30,390 bases of DNA from contig CAUASQ010000003.1 of assembly GCA_958431945.1 (NCBI GenBank), positions 1 through 30,390 of the forward strand, given 5' to 3'. The stretch's first letter is position 1, and each line of letters opens with the position of its first letter. This document shows, in pieces, positions 1 through 8,760 of the stretch. The stretch is from an uncultured Collinsella sp. GTDB lineage: Bacteria > Actinomycetota > Coriobacteriia > Coriobacteriales > Coriobacteriaceae. The notes under the pieces were generated by a model, which ran no database searches, was not told where the DNA came from, and saw only the letters and a list, made by a program, of their open reading frames with translations. The position numbers and the translations under genes were made by a program.

Positions 1-1408
1 CCGTGGTGAGGATGGGGCCCGACGGGCAGTTCTCGAGCATGGTCTCGATCATGTCGATCGAATCGTAGACCTCCTGGATGCGAACGGCGGTACGGCCGAA
101 GGCATCGCAGGTGTCTGCCGTGGCGGCGTGCATCTTTTGGATGTCCGGATCGGCGTAGCCGTCGAAGGGATGGTCAAAGCGCACGTCGCGGGCATAGCCC
201 GAGCCACGCATGAGCGGGCCGACCGGCGAGAAGTCGCGTGCGATCTTGCGGTCCAAGATGCCGATACCGCTCGTACGCTCAATAAAGTTGGGCGTGGAGA
301 GCAGCACGTCGACGAGCTCTTGAACCTCGGAGCGCAGCTGGTGGATGGTCGTGAGCGTGGAGAGCTTCTGCTCGGCCAAAATGTCGCGACGCACGCCGCC
401 GATCACGTTGAGACCGTAGGTCTTGCGGTGACCGGAGAGCTTCTCGGCCAGGTCCATGGACTTCTCGCGGACGCGGAAGAACTGCTGGAAGCCGGAGTCG
501 AAGCCCGTGTAGTGCGATGCGAGGCCAATGTTGAGCAGATGCGAGTGCAGGCGCTCGACCTCGAGCATGATAGCGCGGATGTACTGGGCGCGCGGCGGGA
601 CATGAATGCCCTGGGCGCGCTCGACGGCCTCGGCATAGGCCACCGAGTGGGCGCAGCCGCAGATGCCGCAGATACGGTCGGCGAGGAACGTCACGGCATC
701 ATAGTTCAGGCGCGTCTCGGCAACCTTCTCCATGCCGCGGTGCACGTAGAACAGACGGTAGTCGGCGTCGACGATCGTCTCGCCCTCAACGAACAGACGG
801 AAGTGGCCGGGCTCGTCGGAGGTAATGTGCAACGGGCCCATGGGGACGAGCGTCGTCTCCTTGCCCTTGGTATCGGCCAAGAACTCGTAGTTTTCCATAT
901 CGCTCGCGGGAGCGGGACGGAAGCGGTAGTCCATGGAGTCCTTGCGCAGCGGGTACAGGCCGCTGGGCCAATCGTCGGGCAGCACCAGGCGACGACGATC
1001 GGGCAGACCCTCGGGAATCAGGCCGAACATGTCGCGAAGCTCGCGCTCGCCCCACACGCAGGCGGGGACGAACGGCGTCACGGACGGGAACGTCATCTTG
1101 GCGGGATCGACCTCGGTGCGCACGGTCACCCAGCCGGGGTCCTCCCCCTCCATGGAGATGACGTAGTACACGGCGTAACGGCCGCACAGAGAGCGCTCGT
1201 CGTTGCCGACAATCACGGGAATCCAGCCGTAGCGCTCGTAGTACAGGTAGTGGACGGCCTCGGGCAGCTTGTCCTGCTTGACGGTAATCGTCAGCTGGTC
1301 CTCGCACTGCCACTCGACCTTCTCGATGCAGCCCGGAACGGCGCGGCGCAGGGCCTCGACATGGCTCTCGCAGCGACGGGCATACACCTTGTTCTCAGTT
1401 TCAATCAT
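1..1408 (-). CDS. hyfG: Formate hydrogenlyase-2 large subunit HyfG (group 4 [NiFe] hydrogenase), 3' end cut by window
   Basis: Catalytic large subunit of a membrane-bound [NiFe] hydrogenase that reduces protons with electrons derived from formate. About 469 codons are visible; the C-terminal part lies beyond base 1. The N-terminal ~170 residues resemble the NuoC/30-kDa domain and the rest the NuoD/49-kDa domain, the fused layout of HycE/HyfG. The first nickel-binding motif is seen as RICGICGCAHS at residues 245-255 (Cys248 and Cys251), which marks it as a hydrogenase and not a complex I NuoD. The second Cys motif should be off the edge. The ATG at 1408 gives MIETENKVYA and lies 3 bases after the hyfF stop, so the two are cotranscribed. 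Identity as Hyf instead of Hyc rests on the preceding hyfD-E-F genes. Confidence 0.93.
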   Translation of the reverse strand, partial: MIETENKVYARRCESHVEALRRAVPGCIEKVEWQCEDQLTITVKQDKLPEAVHYLYYERYGWIPVIVGNDERSLCGRYAVYYVISMEGEDPGWVTVRTEVDPAKMTFPSVTPFVPACVWGERELRDMFGLIPEGLPDRRRLVLPDDWPSGLYPLRKDSMDYRFRPAPASDMENYEFLADTKGKETTLVPMGPLHITSDEPGHFRLFVEGETIVDADYRLFYVHRGMEKVAETRLNYDAVTFLADRICGICGCAHSVAYAEAVERAQGIHVPPRAQYIRAIMLEVERLHSHLLNIGLASHYTGFDSGFQQFFRVREKSMDLAEKLSGHRKTYGLNVIGGVRRDILAEQKLSTLTTIHQLRSEVQELVDVLLSTPNFIERTSGIGILDRKIARDFSPVGPLMRGSGYARDVRFDHPFDGYADPDIQKMHAATADTCDAFGRTAVRIQEVYDSIDMIETMLENCPSGPILTT

Positions 1409-1411
1409 TCG

Positions 1412-2971
1412 TTACTCCACCTCGCTCTGAGCGGTCTCGGTACCGAACACAGCGCGGTACATCGGCGTCGCGTGAAGTTCCTCGGTGCTCTGCTCGAGCA
1501 CGATGCCGGTCGCGGTCTCCACGCCGTGCACGAGAGGCAGCGGGGTGGCGATGCCAAACCACAAGATCATGACAGCCAGGATGATTTCGGGGATAAGCAT
1601 GAGCGCCGGGGCCTCATGCTTGCCCATGCCCTGGGGCGCATGGCCGAATACCGACTTGAGTGCGATGCGGGTGAGCGCGGAGATGGCCACGGTAAGACCG
1701 AGGGCGACCACGACGACCAGCCACATGGGACCGGCGGTAACACCGGCGACAAAAGTCAGGAACTCGGAAATAAACATGCCAAAGGGCGGGAAGGCGGCAA
1801 GACCGAGCAGCGCCAGGATGGCGAGCGCGGCGGTTGCGGGTGCAACCTCGACGACGCCCTGGATCTTGGCCAGGCTACGCGTGCCAAAGGCGTGCTGGAT
1901 GTTGCCGGAAACGCAGAAGGCAAGCGTCTTGGTAAAGCCGTGGAACACGCAGTGCAGCAGGGCCGCGGCGATACCCAGCGGGCCACCGATACCCAGGCAC
2001 AGGGCGATAACGCCCACGTTCTCCACAGACGAGTACGCAAAGCGGCGCTTGAGGTCGTCCTGGCGAAACATCGAGAGTGCCGCCACCAAAATGGACAGCG
2101 TGCCGACGATCAGCAGCAATAGTTGCGGATACTCGGCGCCCACGGCCTGGATAGTAAAGCCGTAGAAGCGCATGATCACAAGCATGGCGCACTTAAGCAG
2201 CACGCCCGAGAGCAGGGCCGAGACAGGGCTCGGGGCCTGGGAGTGGGCATCGGGCAGCCAAGTGTGCATGGGGAACAGGCCGGCCTTGGTGCCAAATCCG
2301 ATCACGACAAACGCAAAGGCGAGGCGCATGAGCGTCGGGTCGAACCGGTCGGCATACGGCAGCACGCACGACAGGAATGCGGCCTCGTGGGCGTTGGGAA
2401 TCACGTCGGCGGCGTTGGCGTAGATCAGCAGCGTACCGAACAGGCCAAAGGCCACGCCGGCGGTGCAGACCATCGCATACTTCCAAGAAGCCTCGAGGGC
2501 CGTCTTGTTCTTGTAGATACCCACGAGGAACACGGTGGAAAGCGTGGTTGCCTCCACGGCGGCCCACGTGAGGATCATGTTGTTGGACAGGCACGCGAGC
2601 AGCATGGTGAACACAAACAGGCTAAACAGCGCAAAATACTGCTTGGCGCGCTCGGCGGGCATGGAGCCCTCCTCGATATCGGCCTTTACATAGGGCAGCG
2701 AGAACAGCCCCGTAAGAAAACCGATAAAGCCGATGAGCAGCACAAAGATGGCGCCCAGTGAATCGAGGTGGAACCACAGGCCAAGAGCGCTCGCGGTTTC
2801 GCCGCTCATAAGGACGTCGCCGGCCGTCATAATCGACAGCACCAGGACGGCTGCGACGGAGACCAGGTTGAGACCGGCAAACACGTTATAGGACGTGTTC
2901 TTGGGCAAAAACGCCATGACCAGCGAGAACACCAAAGGAGTCGCGAGCAGGGCGAGAATCAACGTTTCCAT
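1412..2971 (-). CDS. hyfF: Hydrogenase-4 component F, antiporter-like membrane subunit
   Basis: 519-residue polytopic membrane protein of the NuoL/M/N (Mrp antiporter-like) family, close in length to E. coli HyfF. Likely part of the ion-translocating arm of the formate hydrogenlyase-2 complex. Charged residues typical of these subunits are visible: Glu140 in a helix (WAAVEATTLS), Lys229 in GFGTKAGLFPMHTWLPDAH and Lys260 after PSPVSALLSGVLL. Start ATG at 2971 (METLILALLATPL) has GGGGGT upstream, 3 bases after the hyfE stop. The presence of HyfD, HyfE and HyfF together separates the Hyf type from the shorter Hyc (FHL-1) complex. Which of D or F moves ions cannot be told from sequence reading. 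Confidence 0.93.
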   Translation of the reverse strand: METLILALLATPLVFSLVMAFLPKNTSYNVFAGLNLVSVAAVLVLSIMTAGDVLMSGETASALGLWFHLDSLGAIFVLLIGFIGFLTGLFSLPYVKADIEEGSMPAERAKQYFALFSLFVFTMLLACLSNNMILTWAAVEATTLSTVFLVGIYKNKTALEASWKYAMVCTAGVAFGLFGTLLIYANAADVIPNAHEAAFLSCVLPYADRFDPTLMRLAFAFVVIGFGTKAGLFPMHTWLPDAHSQAPSPVSALLSGVLLKCAMLVIMRFYGFTIQAVGAEYPQLLLLIVGTLSILVAALSMFRQDDLKRRFAYSSVENVGVIALCLGIGGPLGIAAALLHCVFHGFTKTLAFCVSGNIQHAFGTRSLAKIQGVVEVAPATAALAILALLGLAAFPPFGMFISEFLTFVAGVTAGPMWLVVVVALGLTVAISALTRIALKSVFGHAPQGMGKHEAPALMLIPEIILAVMILWFGIATPLPLVHGVETATGIVLEQSTEELHATPMYRAVFGTETAQSEVE

Positions 2972-2974
2972 GGA

Positions 2975-3628
2975 CTACCCCCTCAGCTCGGACAAGTCGC
3001 GCGCATCGAGCGAGTGGGAGTCGTCCCAAATGCGACGCACGACGATGGACATGATGATGACGGCAAAGATGGCGTCGGTGGCGATACCGATCTCGATGAT
3101 CTCGGGAGCGGTGGGGGCCAAAAGCGCGAGCGTCACGTGGCTGCCGTTTTCCATAAGGCAGTATCCAAAGATCTGCTTCATGATGTTGCGCTGCGAGATG
3201 ATGCAGGTGAGGCCCACAAAGAAGTGAGCGAAGCTAATGGCGAGCGCAGGCGTTGCGACCTCGGCCGTGGGCAGGCTGATCTGCGTCACGACGGCAAAGC
3301 AGATCGCGACCTCGACGGCGATGATGCAAATGGCCCACGCGGGCTTAAGGCCGGCCTTGAGCGATGCGTCGCTCGGCTCGCCCATCTTCTTGTATGCGCG
3401 GTTGAGGATATAAGGGACCAGGACGACCTTGGTGATAAAGGCAGATCCAGCCCACATAAGCAGCTCCTGCGCACCGGTGGTGACACCGAGCGTGGCGAGC
3501 AGCCCCACGAGCACCAGCGACTGCACCGCATACCAGCGGATGGCATGTTTGATGTTCTTGGAGACGACCACCATGGTGGACGTAACGATCAGAAGGCCGC
3601 CAAGGATGTTGACGATCGAATAACCCAT
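2975..3628 (-). CDS. hyfE: Hydrogenase-4 component E, NuoK-like membrane subunit
   Basis: 217-residue membrane protein, matching the length of E. coli HyfE (216), and placed between hyfD and hyfF as there. It has several hydrophobic helices starting MGYSIVNILGGLLIVTSTMV; the C-terminal half resembles NuoK. The ATG at 3628 is preceded by a good AGGAGG ribosome site, and the upstream hyfD stop (TTAG) abuts that site. The protein is probably the adaptor that connects the antiporter-like subunits HyfD and HyfF to the membrane base of the hydrogenase; this is from knowledge of the family, not from a motif seen here. No catalytic residues are expected. Confidence 0.9.
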   Translation of the reverse strand: MGYSIVNILGGLLIVTSTMVVVSKNIKHAIRWYAVQSLVLVGLLATLGVTTGAQELLMWAGSAFITKVVLVPYILNRAYKKMGEPSDASLKAGLKPAWAICIIAVEVAICFAVVTQISLPTAEVATPALAISFAHFFVGLTCIISQRNIMKQIFGYCLMENGSHVTLALLAPTAPEIIEIGIATDAIFAVIIMSIVVRRIWDDSHSLDARDLSELRG

Positions 3629-3641
3629 GTCGTTCTACCTC

Positions 3642-5099
3642 CTAACCGATCCAGCTGGCCGAAAGCGGGCCGCTGACGATGACCATGATGATGAGCACGA
3701 TGAACACGAACGCCATCGCGCGGGGAAGCGGGGCTCCCGCAGCGACCTCTTCGCTCGGCTCGCCGGGCAGGCAATAGCCCATCCACTTAAGGAACCAGGC
3801 GAAGGTGGCGACGGTTTCGGCGACCATGATGCACACGAGCACCAGGATCGCGACGTTGCCGGCACCCACGGAAAAGCCGCCGGCGATGATCTGGAACTTC
3901 GAGAAGAACGTGTTCATGGGCGGCACGCCGGCAATGGCGAGTGCCGCGACACCAAAGCCCACGCCCGAGATCGGGTACTTCTTTACGATGCCGCGAAGCT
4001 TGGGCAGCATACGCGTGCCGAGCGTAAAGGAGAACGAACCGGCGATCAGGAAGAACAGGGTCTTGGCGAAGGCGTGGTTAAAGATGTGGCACACGGCGCC
4101 ATCAAAGGCCAGCTGGCTGCCAAAGACCGAAAGGCCCAGACCAAAGAACACATAGGAGAGCTGGGCGATCGTGGAGAAGGCCAGCAGGCGCTTCATGTCC
4201 TTTTGCGGCAGGTACATAAGGAAACCAAAGAGCATGGTGACCATGGCGTCGATAATGGCGACCCAGCCCACGATCTCGGGAATCTCGCCGGCAGAGACGA
4301 GCGCACGCGCGAACACGCACACGCCGACCTTAACCATCGAGGCGCCATGCAGGTAGGCCGAAACAGGCGTCGGCGCCTCCATGGCCGAAGGCAGCCACAT
4401 GTACATGGGAACCTGTGCGGACTTGGCCCAGGCCGCAAACAGCACGAGCAAAAGGACGATGGCCTTGAGCTTAGCGTCGAGGCCGGCAATCGCGGTAATG
4501 GCGAAGGTGCCGGTGTGGGCAAACACAATGGCGGCGCCCAGATACAGGCCGAGCGCACCGATATGCGTGATGATCAGAGCCTTCATGCCGGCCTTCTTGG
4601 CCGTAGGCGTCATGTAGTAGCTAATGAGGCCCCAAGAGCACGCACCCGTGATCTCAAAGAACACGAGCTGGCCCAAAAGGGTCGAGCTGTACACGAGGCC
4701 GGCCATGGCGCCGATGAAGGTCGCGAGGTACGCGTAGAAACGACGACGCGGCGCGTCGGGATGCTCACGGTTATTCTCGCTCATATAGGGAATCGAATAG
4801 ATCACGACAAGCAGGCCGATACCCACAAAGGCGGGCGCGAGCAGCGTGCTCATGCGATCGAAGGTGAATCCCATGACGAGGGTCTGCCCAAACGAGATCA
4901 GGGAGACCTGCGTGTCGGGCATGCCGGCGCCAGCGAAATTCGCGGCGAGGGCGATGGTGCAGGCCGTCGAGACGGCGGCACCCAAAACGCTGAACCACTT
5001 GGCGTACGGACGGGGGAACAGGGCGACGAGCACCGAGGCCACCATCGGGGCCGCGATAGCGACCAAGCCGAGAAGGGACAGACTGACTGCAAATGACAT
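3642..5099 (-). CDS. hyfD: Hydrogenase-4 component D, antiporter-like membrane subunit
   Basis: 485-residue NuoL/N-type membrane subunit of the hyf complex. Visible family features are Glu149 in LVFFEITGACSWG, Lys226 in AAWAKSAQVPMYMWLPSAMEAP and Lys257 after PVSAYLHGASMV, the buried charges of Mrp/complex I proton channels. Start ATG at 5099 follows GGAGAAGGGAG. It sits 15 bases after hyfC and 13 bases before hyfE, in the order known from E. coli hyf. Its presence supports an extended membrane arm able to couple H2 evolution to ion transport, which remains debated for this enzyme class. Confidence 0.92.
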   Translation of the reverse strand: MSFAVSLSLLGLVAIAAPMVASVLVALFPRPYAKWFSVLGAAVSTACTIALAANFAGAGMPDTQVSLISFGQTLVMGFTFDRMSTLLAPAFVGIGLLVVIYSIPYMSENNREHPDAPRRRFYAYLATFIGAMAGLVYSSTLLGQLVFFEITGACSWGLISYYMTPTAKKAGMKALIITHIGALGLYLGAAIVFAHTGTFAITAIAGLDAKLKAIVLLLVLFAAWAKSAQVPMYMWLPSAMEAPTPVSAYLHGASMVKVGVCVFARALVSAGEIPEIVGWVAIIDAMVTMLFGFLMYLPQKDMKRLLAFSTIAQLSYVFFGLGLSVFGSQLAFDGAVCHIFNHAFAKTLFFLIAGSFSFTLGTRMLPKLRGIVKKYPISGVGFGVAALAIAGVPPMNTFFSKFQIIAGGFSVGAGNVAILVLVCIMVAETVATFAWFLKWMGYCLPGEPSEEVAAGAPLPRAMAFVFIVLIIMVIVSGPLSASWIG

Positions 5100-5114
5100 T
5101 GTTTCTCCCTTCTC

Positions 5115-6041
5115 CTACACGCCGACGACCACGAAGACAAACGCCAGAACGGCGATGCCCACGACGGCCCAGGTCTGATTGCCGAGCACTTTAAAACGCG
5201 AGCGCGAGCAGGAGTTCTCGATCACGCCGCACACGACAAAGTCGATCAGGCACTTCACCAGGAAGATGACCGCGCCCAGAACGGCGGCAGCACCCACGGT
5301 CGCGGGCTCGCCCCAGGGGACGAAGATCGCGCAGAACCAAGCGAGGACCAGGACCTGCTTCATGGACATGGCGAGCTTGGCCATGGCGAGCGACGGGCCG
5401 GAAAGCTCGGCGAGCGGGCCTTCCTGGAGCTCCTGCTCGGCCTCGGCCTGATCAAACGGCAGCTTGCCGAGTTCCATGTAGCAGGCGATCGCAAAGGCGA
5501 TGCCGGCGAGGATCACGGCGACCGGCGCGTCGATGGCGCCCGTCATGATGTGCTGACCCATGGTGGCAATGTCGGTGGAGCCGCACACCAGGGCGGCGGC
5601 AAACAGCGCCAGCAGCATGGACGGCTCGATGAGCACGCTCATGAGCAGCTCGCGGACGCCACCGATACCGGCGTAGGCGTTAGACGAATCCACACCGCAG
5701 AGGGCGAAGAAGAAGCGGGCGAGCGCCAGGCTGTACATGATGGTGATGGCGTCACCAAAGACCGGGATGGGGCTTTGTGCCGTAAAGAGCGGCAAACCCA
5801 TCGCGAGCATAAAGGCGACGGCGAAGAACAGCGGCGGCATGATGCGCAGCGCAAAGCTCGCATCCTCGCTCTGGGACTCGGGGCGCGCAAAGAGCTTGGC
5901 CAGGTCGCGGTAGTCCTGCATGATACTGGGGCCGCGACGGTTGTGCATCTTGGCGCGGATCACGCGGCCGAGACCGGAGAAGAACGGTGCGACGGCCATG
6001 ACGACCACGCCCTGCAGAACGGCAAGTACGATGTTGTTCAT
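5115..6041 (-). CDS. hyfC: Hydrogenase-4 component C, NuoH-like membrane anchor
   Basis: 308-residue integral membrane subunit of the NuoH/HycD/HyfC family, the anchor that carries the peripheral hydrogenase arm and links it to the antiporter-like subunits. Typical NuoH features are seen: the loop FSGLGRVIRAKMHNRRGPSIMQDYRDLAKLF near residues 20-50, and the acidic stretch ELGKLPFDQAEAEQELQEGPLAELSGP near residues 190-215. ATG at 6041 is preceded by GGAGGGGAGAGC. It lies 12 bases downstream of the hyfB stop and 15 bases before hyfD. Length and order agree with E. coli hyfC. Confidence 0.93.
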   Translation of the reverse strand: MNNIVLAVLQGVVVMAVAPFFSGLGRVIRAKMHNRRGPSIMQDYRDLAKLFARPESQSEDASFALRIMPPLFFAVAFMLAMGLPLFTAQSPIPVFGDAITIMYSLALARFFFALCGVDSSNAYAGIGGVRELLMSVLIEPSMLLALFAAALVCGSTDIATMGQHIMTGAIDAPVAVILAGIAFAIACYMELGKLPFDQAEAEQELQEGPLAELSGPSLAMAKLAMSMKQVLVLAWFCAIFVPWGEPATVGAAAVLGAVIFLVKCLIDFVVCGVIENSCSRSRFKVLGNQTWAVVGIAVLAFVFVVVGV

Positions 6042-6053
6042 GCTCTCCCCTCC

Positions 6054-8072
6054 TTAACCCATTTGCACGGCAAGCACGAGGAACACCACGAGTGCCGCGA
6101 CGATGTAGCAGATATAGATGCTGTAGTTGCCGCCCTCGAGCTTAGTCGCGAGGTCGGCGAGCTTCTCGACACCCTTATGCGGGGCATCGACGAGAACCTT
6201 GTCGGGTACGGGCTCCACAGCCTCGGCCACACCGGTGAGCTTCTGGAAGAAGTGTGCGATGGACCAGCAGACGGCCGTACAGCGGTCGCGCAGCGTGTAG
6301 AGCGGCTGCATAAACCAGGACACCTCGGAGGCAAAGGTCGTGGCCACGACGGGCATATGCTCGTTGGGAGCATAGCCGCATGCCCACGGCTGGGACTTCT
6401 GCACCTTGCCGACGGTCTTGAGCTTGCGATAGCCGCAGGTAAGGCCGACGAGCACCACGAGCGCAATGGCGATCGCGGGCGTGGAGGTAGCAGCGCCGGA
6501 GTACTGGTTCATGAGCTCCATGCCCTCGGCGGCAAACACGCCACCGTACGGATGCAGTACGGACGCGGCGACATCGACCAGCACGGGCGCGATCACGGGA
6601 GCGCCGATGCCCAGCACGACGCAGATGGCCGCGAGCAGGCCCTGTGCAAACACCATGGGGGCGGGAACCTCCTTGGCATTGGCCGCGGCCTCGGAGCGGG
6701 GCGCGGAGGCAAAGGAGACGCCATAGGCCTTGACGAAGCACGTGACGGCCAGCGCGCCGGTAATGGCGAGCGCGACGGCAGCGAACACGGCCACGATCAT
6801 GACGGCCTTGTCACCCTGCATGGCGGCATTAAACAGCGACTGATAGGTAAACCACTCGGACACAAAGCCGTTGAAGGGCGGGATGGCCGAGATGGCAAGC
6901 GCGCCAATAAGGAAGCAGATGGCTGTTGCCGGCATACGGCGGAACAGGCCGCCCATCTTCTCCATATTGCGCGTACCCGTGGAGTACAGCAGCGCACCGG
7001 CGCCCAAGAACAGCTCGCCCTTAAACATCGCGTGGTTGAACGTGTGGTAGAGGGCGGCCATCAGAGCCAGGACGGCGATGCCGACCGAGTTGAGCGCCAT
7101 GGCGGCCATGGAGGCGCCGACGCCGAGCAGAATGATGCCGATGTTCTCGACGGAGTGATAGGCCAGCAGGCGCTTGATGTCATGTTCCTGCAGGGCGAAA
7201 GCCACGCCGAGTACCGACGAGATCGCACCGAAGACCATGACCGTAAGGCCCCACCAGACCTGAACGCCCGAGGCGGAGAGCAGGTCGAGACCAACCTTGA
7301 GGATGCCGAAGATACCGATCTTGATCATGCCGCCGGACATGAGGGCACTCACGTTGGACGGCGCCTCGGGATGTGCCTTGGGCAGCCAGCCGTGCAGCGG
7401 GATGATACCGGCCTTGGCGCCAAAGCCAAAGAAGGCGAGCACGAAGCACACGGATGCGACCGCGGGGCTAAACTGCGTAGCGCGGAAATCCGCAAAGGCA
7501 AACGAGCCACCGGCGAAGTTAGTCATGGTAAGGAAACTCGCCATGATGAGCACAAAGCCCACGTGCGCGATCACAAAGTAGAGCCAACCGCCGTGGATGG
7601 AGTTCTCGTTCTCCTCGATCACAACCAAGAAGTAAGAGGTCAGCGACATGAGCTCAAAGGCGACTAGGAACCAAAACACGTTGTCGGCGGTGATGACAAG
7701 CATCATGGACGCCACGAAGGTGTTAAAGAAGAAGCCGGCGCGGCCCTTTTTGCCCGGGTACTCATCAAAGTAGTTGACACCGTAGATCGAACCGGCAAAC
7801 GCGAGCACCGAGATGAGCGCCACGAACAGGCCGGACAGCTGATTGAGCAGCAGCTGGAAATGGGCAAACGGGAAAAACACGATGGTGTCGACCGACGTGA
7901 CATTGCCCAGCACAGCCTGGATACCGGCCACAAACGAAAGCACCGCGGCGACGGCGCCGATAAGGCAGCCGGCGGTCTTGGCGGCGTTATCGGCCTTGAT
8001 CAGCAGAATCGAGGCGAGCGCACCGATGCACGAGACGGCAAGCGATGCGATAAGCAGCGTCATGCTATCCAT
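6054..8072 (-). CDS. hyfB: Hydrogenase-4 component B, NuoL-like membrane subunit
   Basis: 672 residues, the same length as E. coli HyfB, with many membrane helices. It belongs to the antiporter-like NuoL/HycC family. Key visible residues are Glu140 (VAFELMSLTSYF), Lys220 (GFGAKAGIIPLHGWLPKAHPEAPSN) and Lys251 after SALMSGGMI. A long C-terminal segment follows the antiporter core, as in HycC/HyfB. ATG at 8072 overlaps the hyfA stop by 8 bases, pointing to translational coupling. It should form the innermost antiporter-like subunit next to HyfC. Confidence 0.93.
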   Translation of the reverse strand: MDSMTLLIASLAVSCIGALASILLIKADNAAKTAGCLIGAVAAVLSFVAGIQAVLGNVTSVDTIVFFPFAHFQLLLNQLSGLFVALISVLAFAGSIYGVNYFDEYPGKKGRAGFFFNTFVASMMLVITADNVFWFLVAFELMSLTSYFLVVIEENENSIHGGWLYFVIAHVGFVLIMASFLTMTNFAGGSFAFADFRATQFSPAVASVCFVLAFFGFGAKAGIIPLHGWLPKAHPEAPSNVSALMSGGMIKIGIFGILKVGLDLLSASGVQVWWGLTVMVFGAISSVLGVAFALQEHDIKRLLAYHSVENIGIILLGVGASMAAMALNSVGIAVLALMAALYHTFNHAMFKGELFLGAGALLYSTGTRNMEKMGGLFRRMPATAICFLIGALAISAIPPFNGFVSEWFTYQSLFNAAMQGDKAVMIVAVFAAVALAITGALAVTCFVKAYGVSFASAPRSEAAANAKEVPAPMVFAQGLLAAICVVLGIGAPVIAPVLVDVAASVLHPYGGVFAAEGMELMNQYSGAATSTPAIAIALVVLVGLTCGYRKLKTVGKVQKSQPWACGYAPNEHMPVVATTFASEVSWFMQPLYTLRDRCTAVCWSIAHFFQKLTGVAEAVEPVPDKVLVDAPHKGVEKLADLATKLEGGNYSIYICYIVAALVVFLVLAVQMG

Positions 8073-8682
8073 TGTTTACGCTCCCTTCTGCTTTCTCGGA
8101 GAGGCCCTGGGCCACAGCGGTAACGTCGACGACCGGACCGTTTTCGATCGAGCGCAGGCGCTTGGCCTCGTCGAGCTCGCGATCGGCCGCGCCGCCCATG
8201 ACGGTCAGTGCCTTGGTGGGGCACGCCGCCACACAATGCGGGCCGTCCGGATCGAACTCGCACAGGTCGCACTTAACGGCGCAGGTGTACTGGCCAGGAG
8301 CCCACGTAAGCAGGCTGCTCAGGGACTTAGGATACGAAGGCGTCGGGTCGCACATGCCTGCGACGCCGGCAATAGACGTGCCATCGGGATGGATGGCACC
8401 GAAGGGGCACGCGATGGCGCACAGCCTGCACCCAATGCACTCCTGCTCCTTGACGTGGATGCGATCGCCATCGTGCTCGATGGCATTCACCGGGCAAACC
8501 TCGGCGCAGGGGGCACCCTCGCAATGGTGGCAGGCAAGGGCGGCCGAAATACCGCCGGTCTTCACGAGCGCCAGGCGCGGCGTATCCTGAAGACCCTGCA
8601 TCCGGTGGGCGTCGGCACAGGCGGACTGGCATGTTCCGCAGCCGATGCACCTCTCCGGGTTGATGTCGATGAAGCGGTTCAT
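8065..8682 (-). CDS. hyfA: Four-cluster ferredoxin subunit HyfA of formate hydrogenlyase-2
   Basis: 205 residues, the length of E. coli HyfA. The protein carries electrons between FdhF and the hydrogenase. Four Cys clusters are visible: CIGCGTCQSAC, CHHCEGAPCAEVCP, CIGCRLCAIACP and CDLC with CVAACP, enough for four [4Fe-4S] centres of the HycB/HydN/DmsB type. I chose the ATG at 8682 (MNRFIDINPERCIGCG) because AAGGAAG lies 7-9 bases before it; an in-frame GTG two codons upstream overlaps that ribosome site. The gene overlaps hyfB by 8 bases and is separated from fdhF by 78 bases that hold a strong hairpin. Confidence 0.93.
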   Translation of the reverse strand: MNRFIDINPERCIGCGTCQSACADAHRMQGLQDTPRLALVKTGGISAALACHHCEGAPCAEVCPVNAIEHDGDRIHVKEQECIGCRLCAIACPFGAIHPDGTSIAGVAGMCDPTPSYPKSLSSLLTWAPGQYTCAVKCDLCEFDPDGPHCVAACPTKALTVMGGAADRELDEAKRLRSIENGPVVDVTAVAQGLSEKAEGSVNNG

Positions 8683-8704
8683 CCCCACTTCCTTTCAAAA
8701 TAAC

Positions 8705-8739
8705 GGGCCGGGCTCCCGAACGTACGGGACGCCCGGCCC
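8705..8739 (-). terminator. Long GC hairpin between fdhF and hyfA (partial terminator or mRNA stabiliser)
   Basis: Nine-base perfect arms GGGCCGGGC (8705-8713) and GCCCGGCCC (8731-8739) enclose a further TCCCG/CGGGA pairing. On the transcribed minus strand it is followed by GTTATTTTGAAAGG, a poor U tract that runs into the hyfA ribosome site. It may attenuate or process the transcript to give fdhF and hyf mRNA different levels. The hairpin is clear; the function is inferred. Confidence 0.55.
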
Positions 8740-8760
8740 AAAAAGCCAACGAGAACGGGA

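Noticed and set aside
128..2122. 664-codon plus-strand ORF opposite hyfF/hyfG
   Set aside because: Antisense shadow of high-GC coding DNA: low-complexity His/Gly/Arg/Asp-rich translation, no family, and both genes below it are well supported.
5550..7667. 705-codon plus-strand ORF opposite hyfB/hyfC
   Set aside because: Same kind of shadow; composition and position follow the codon pattern of the genes on the other strand.
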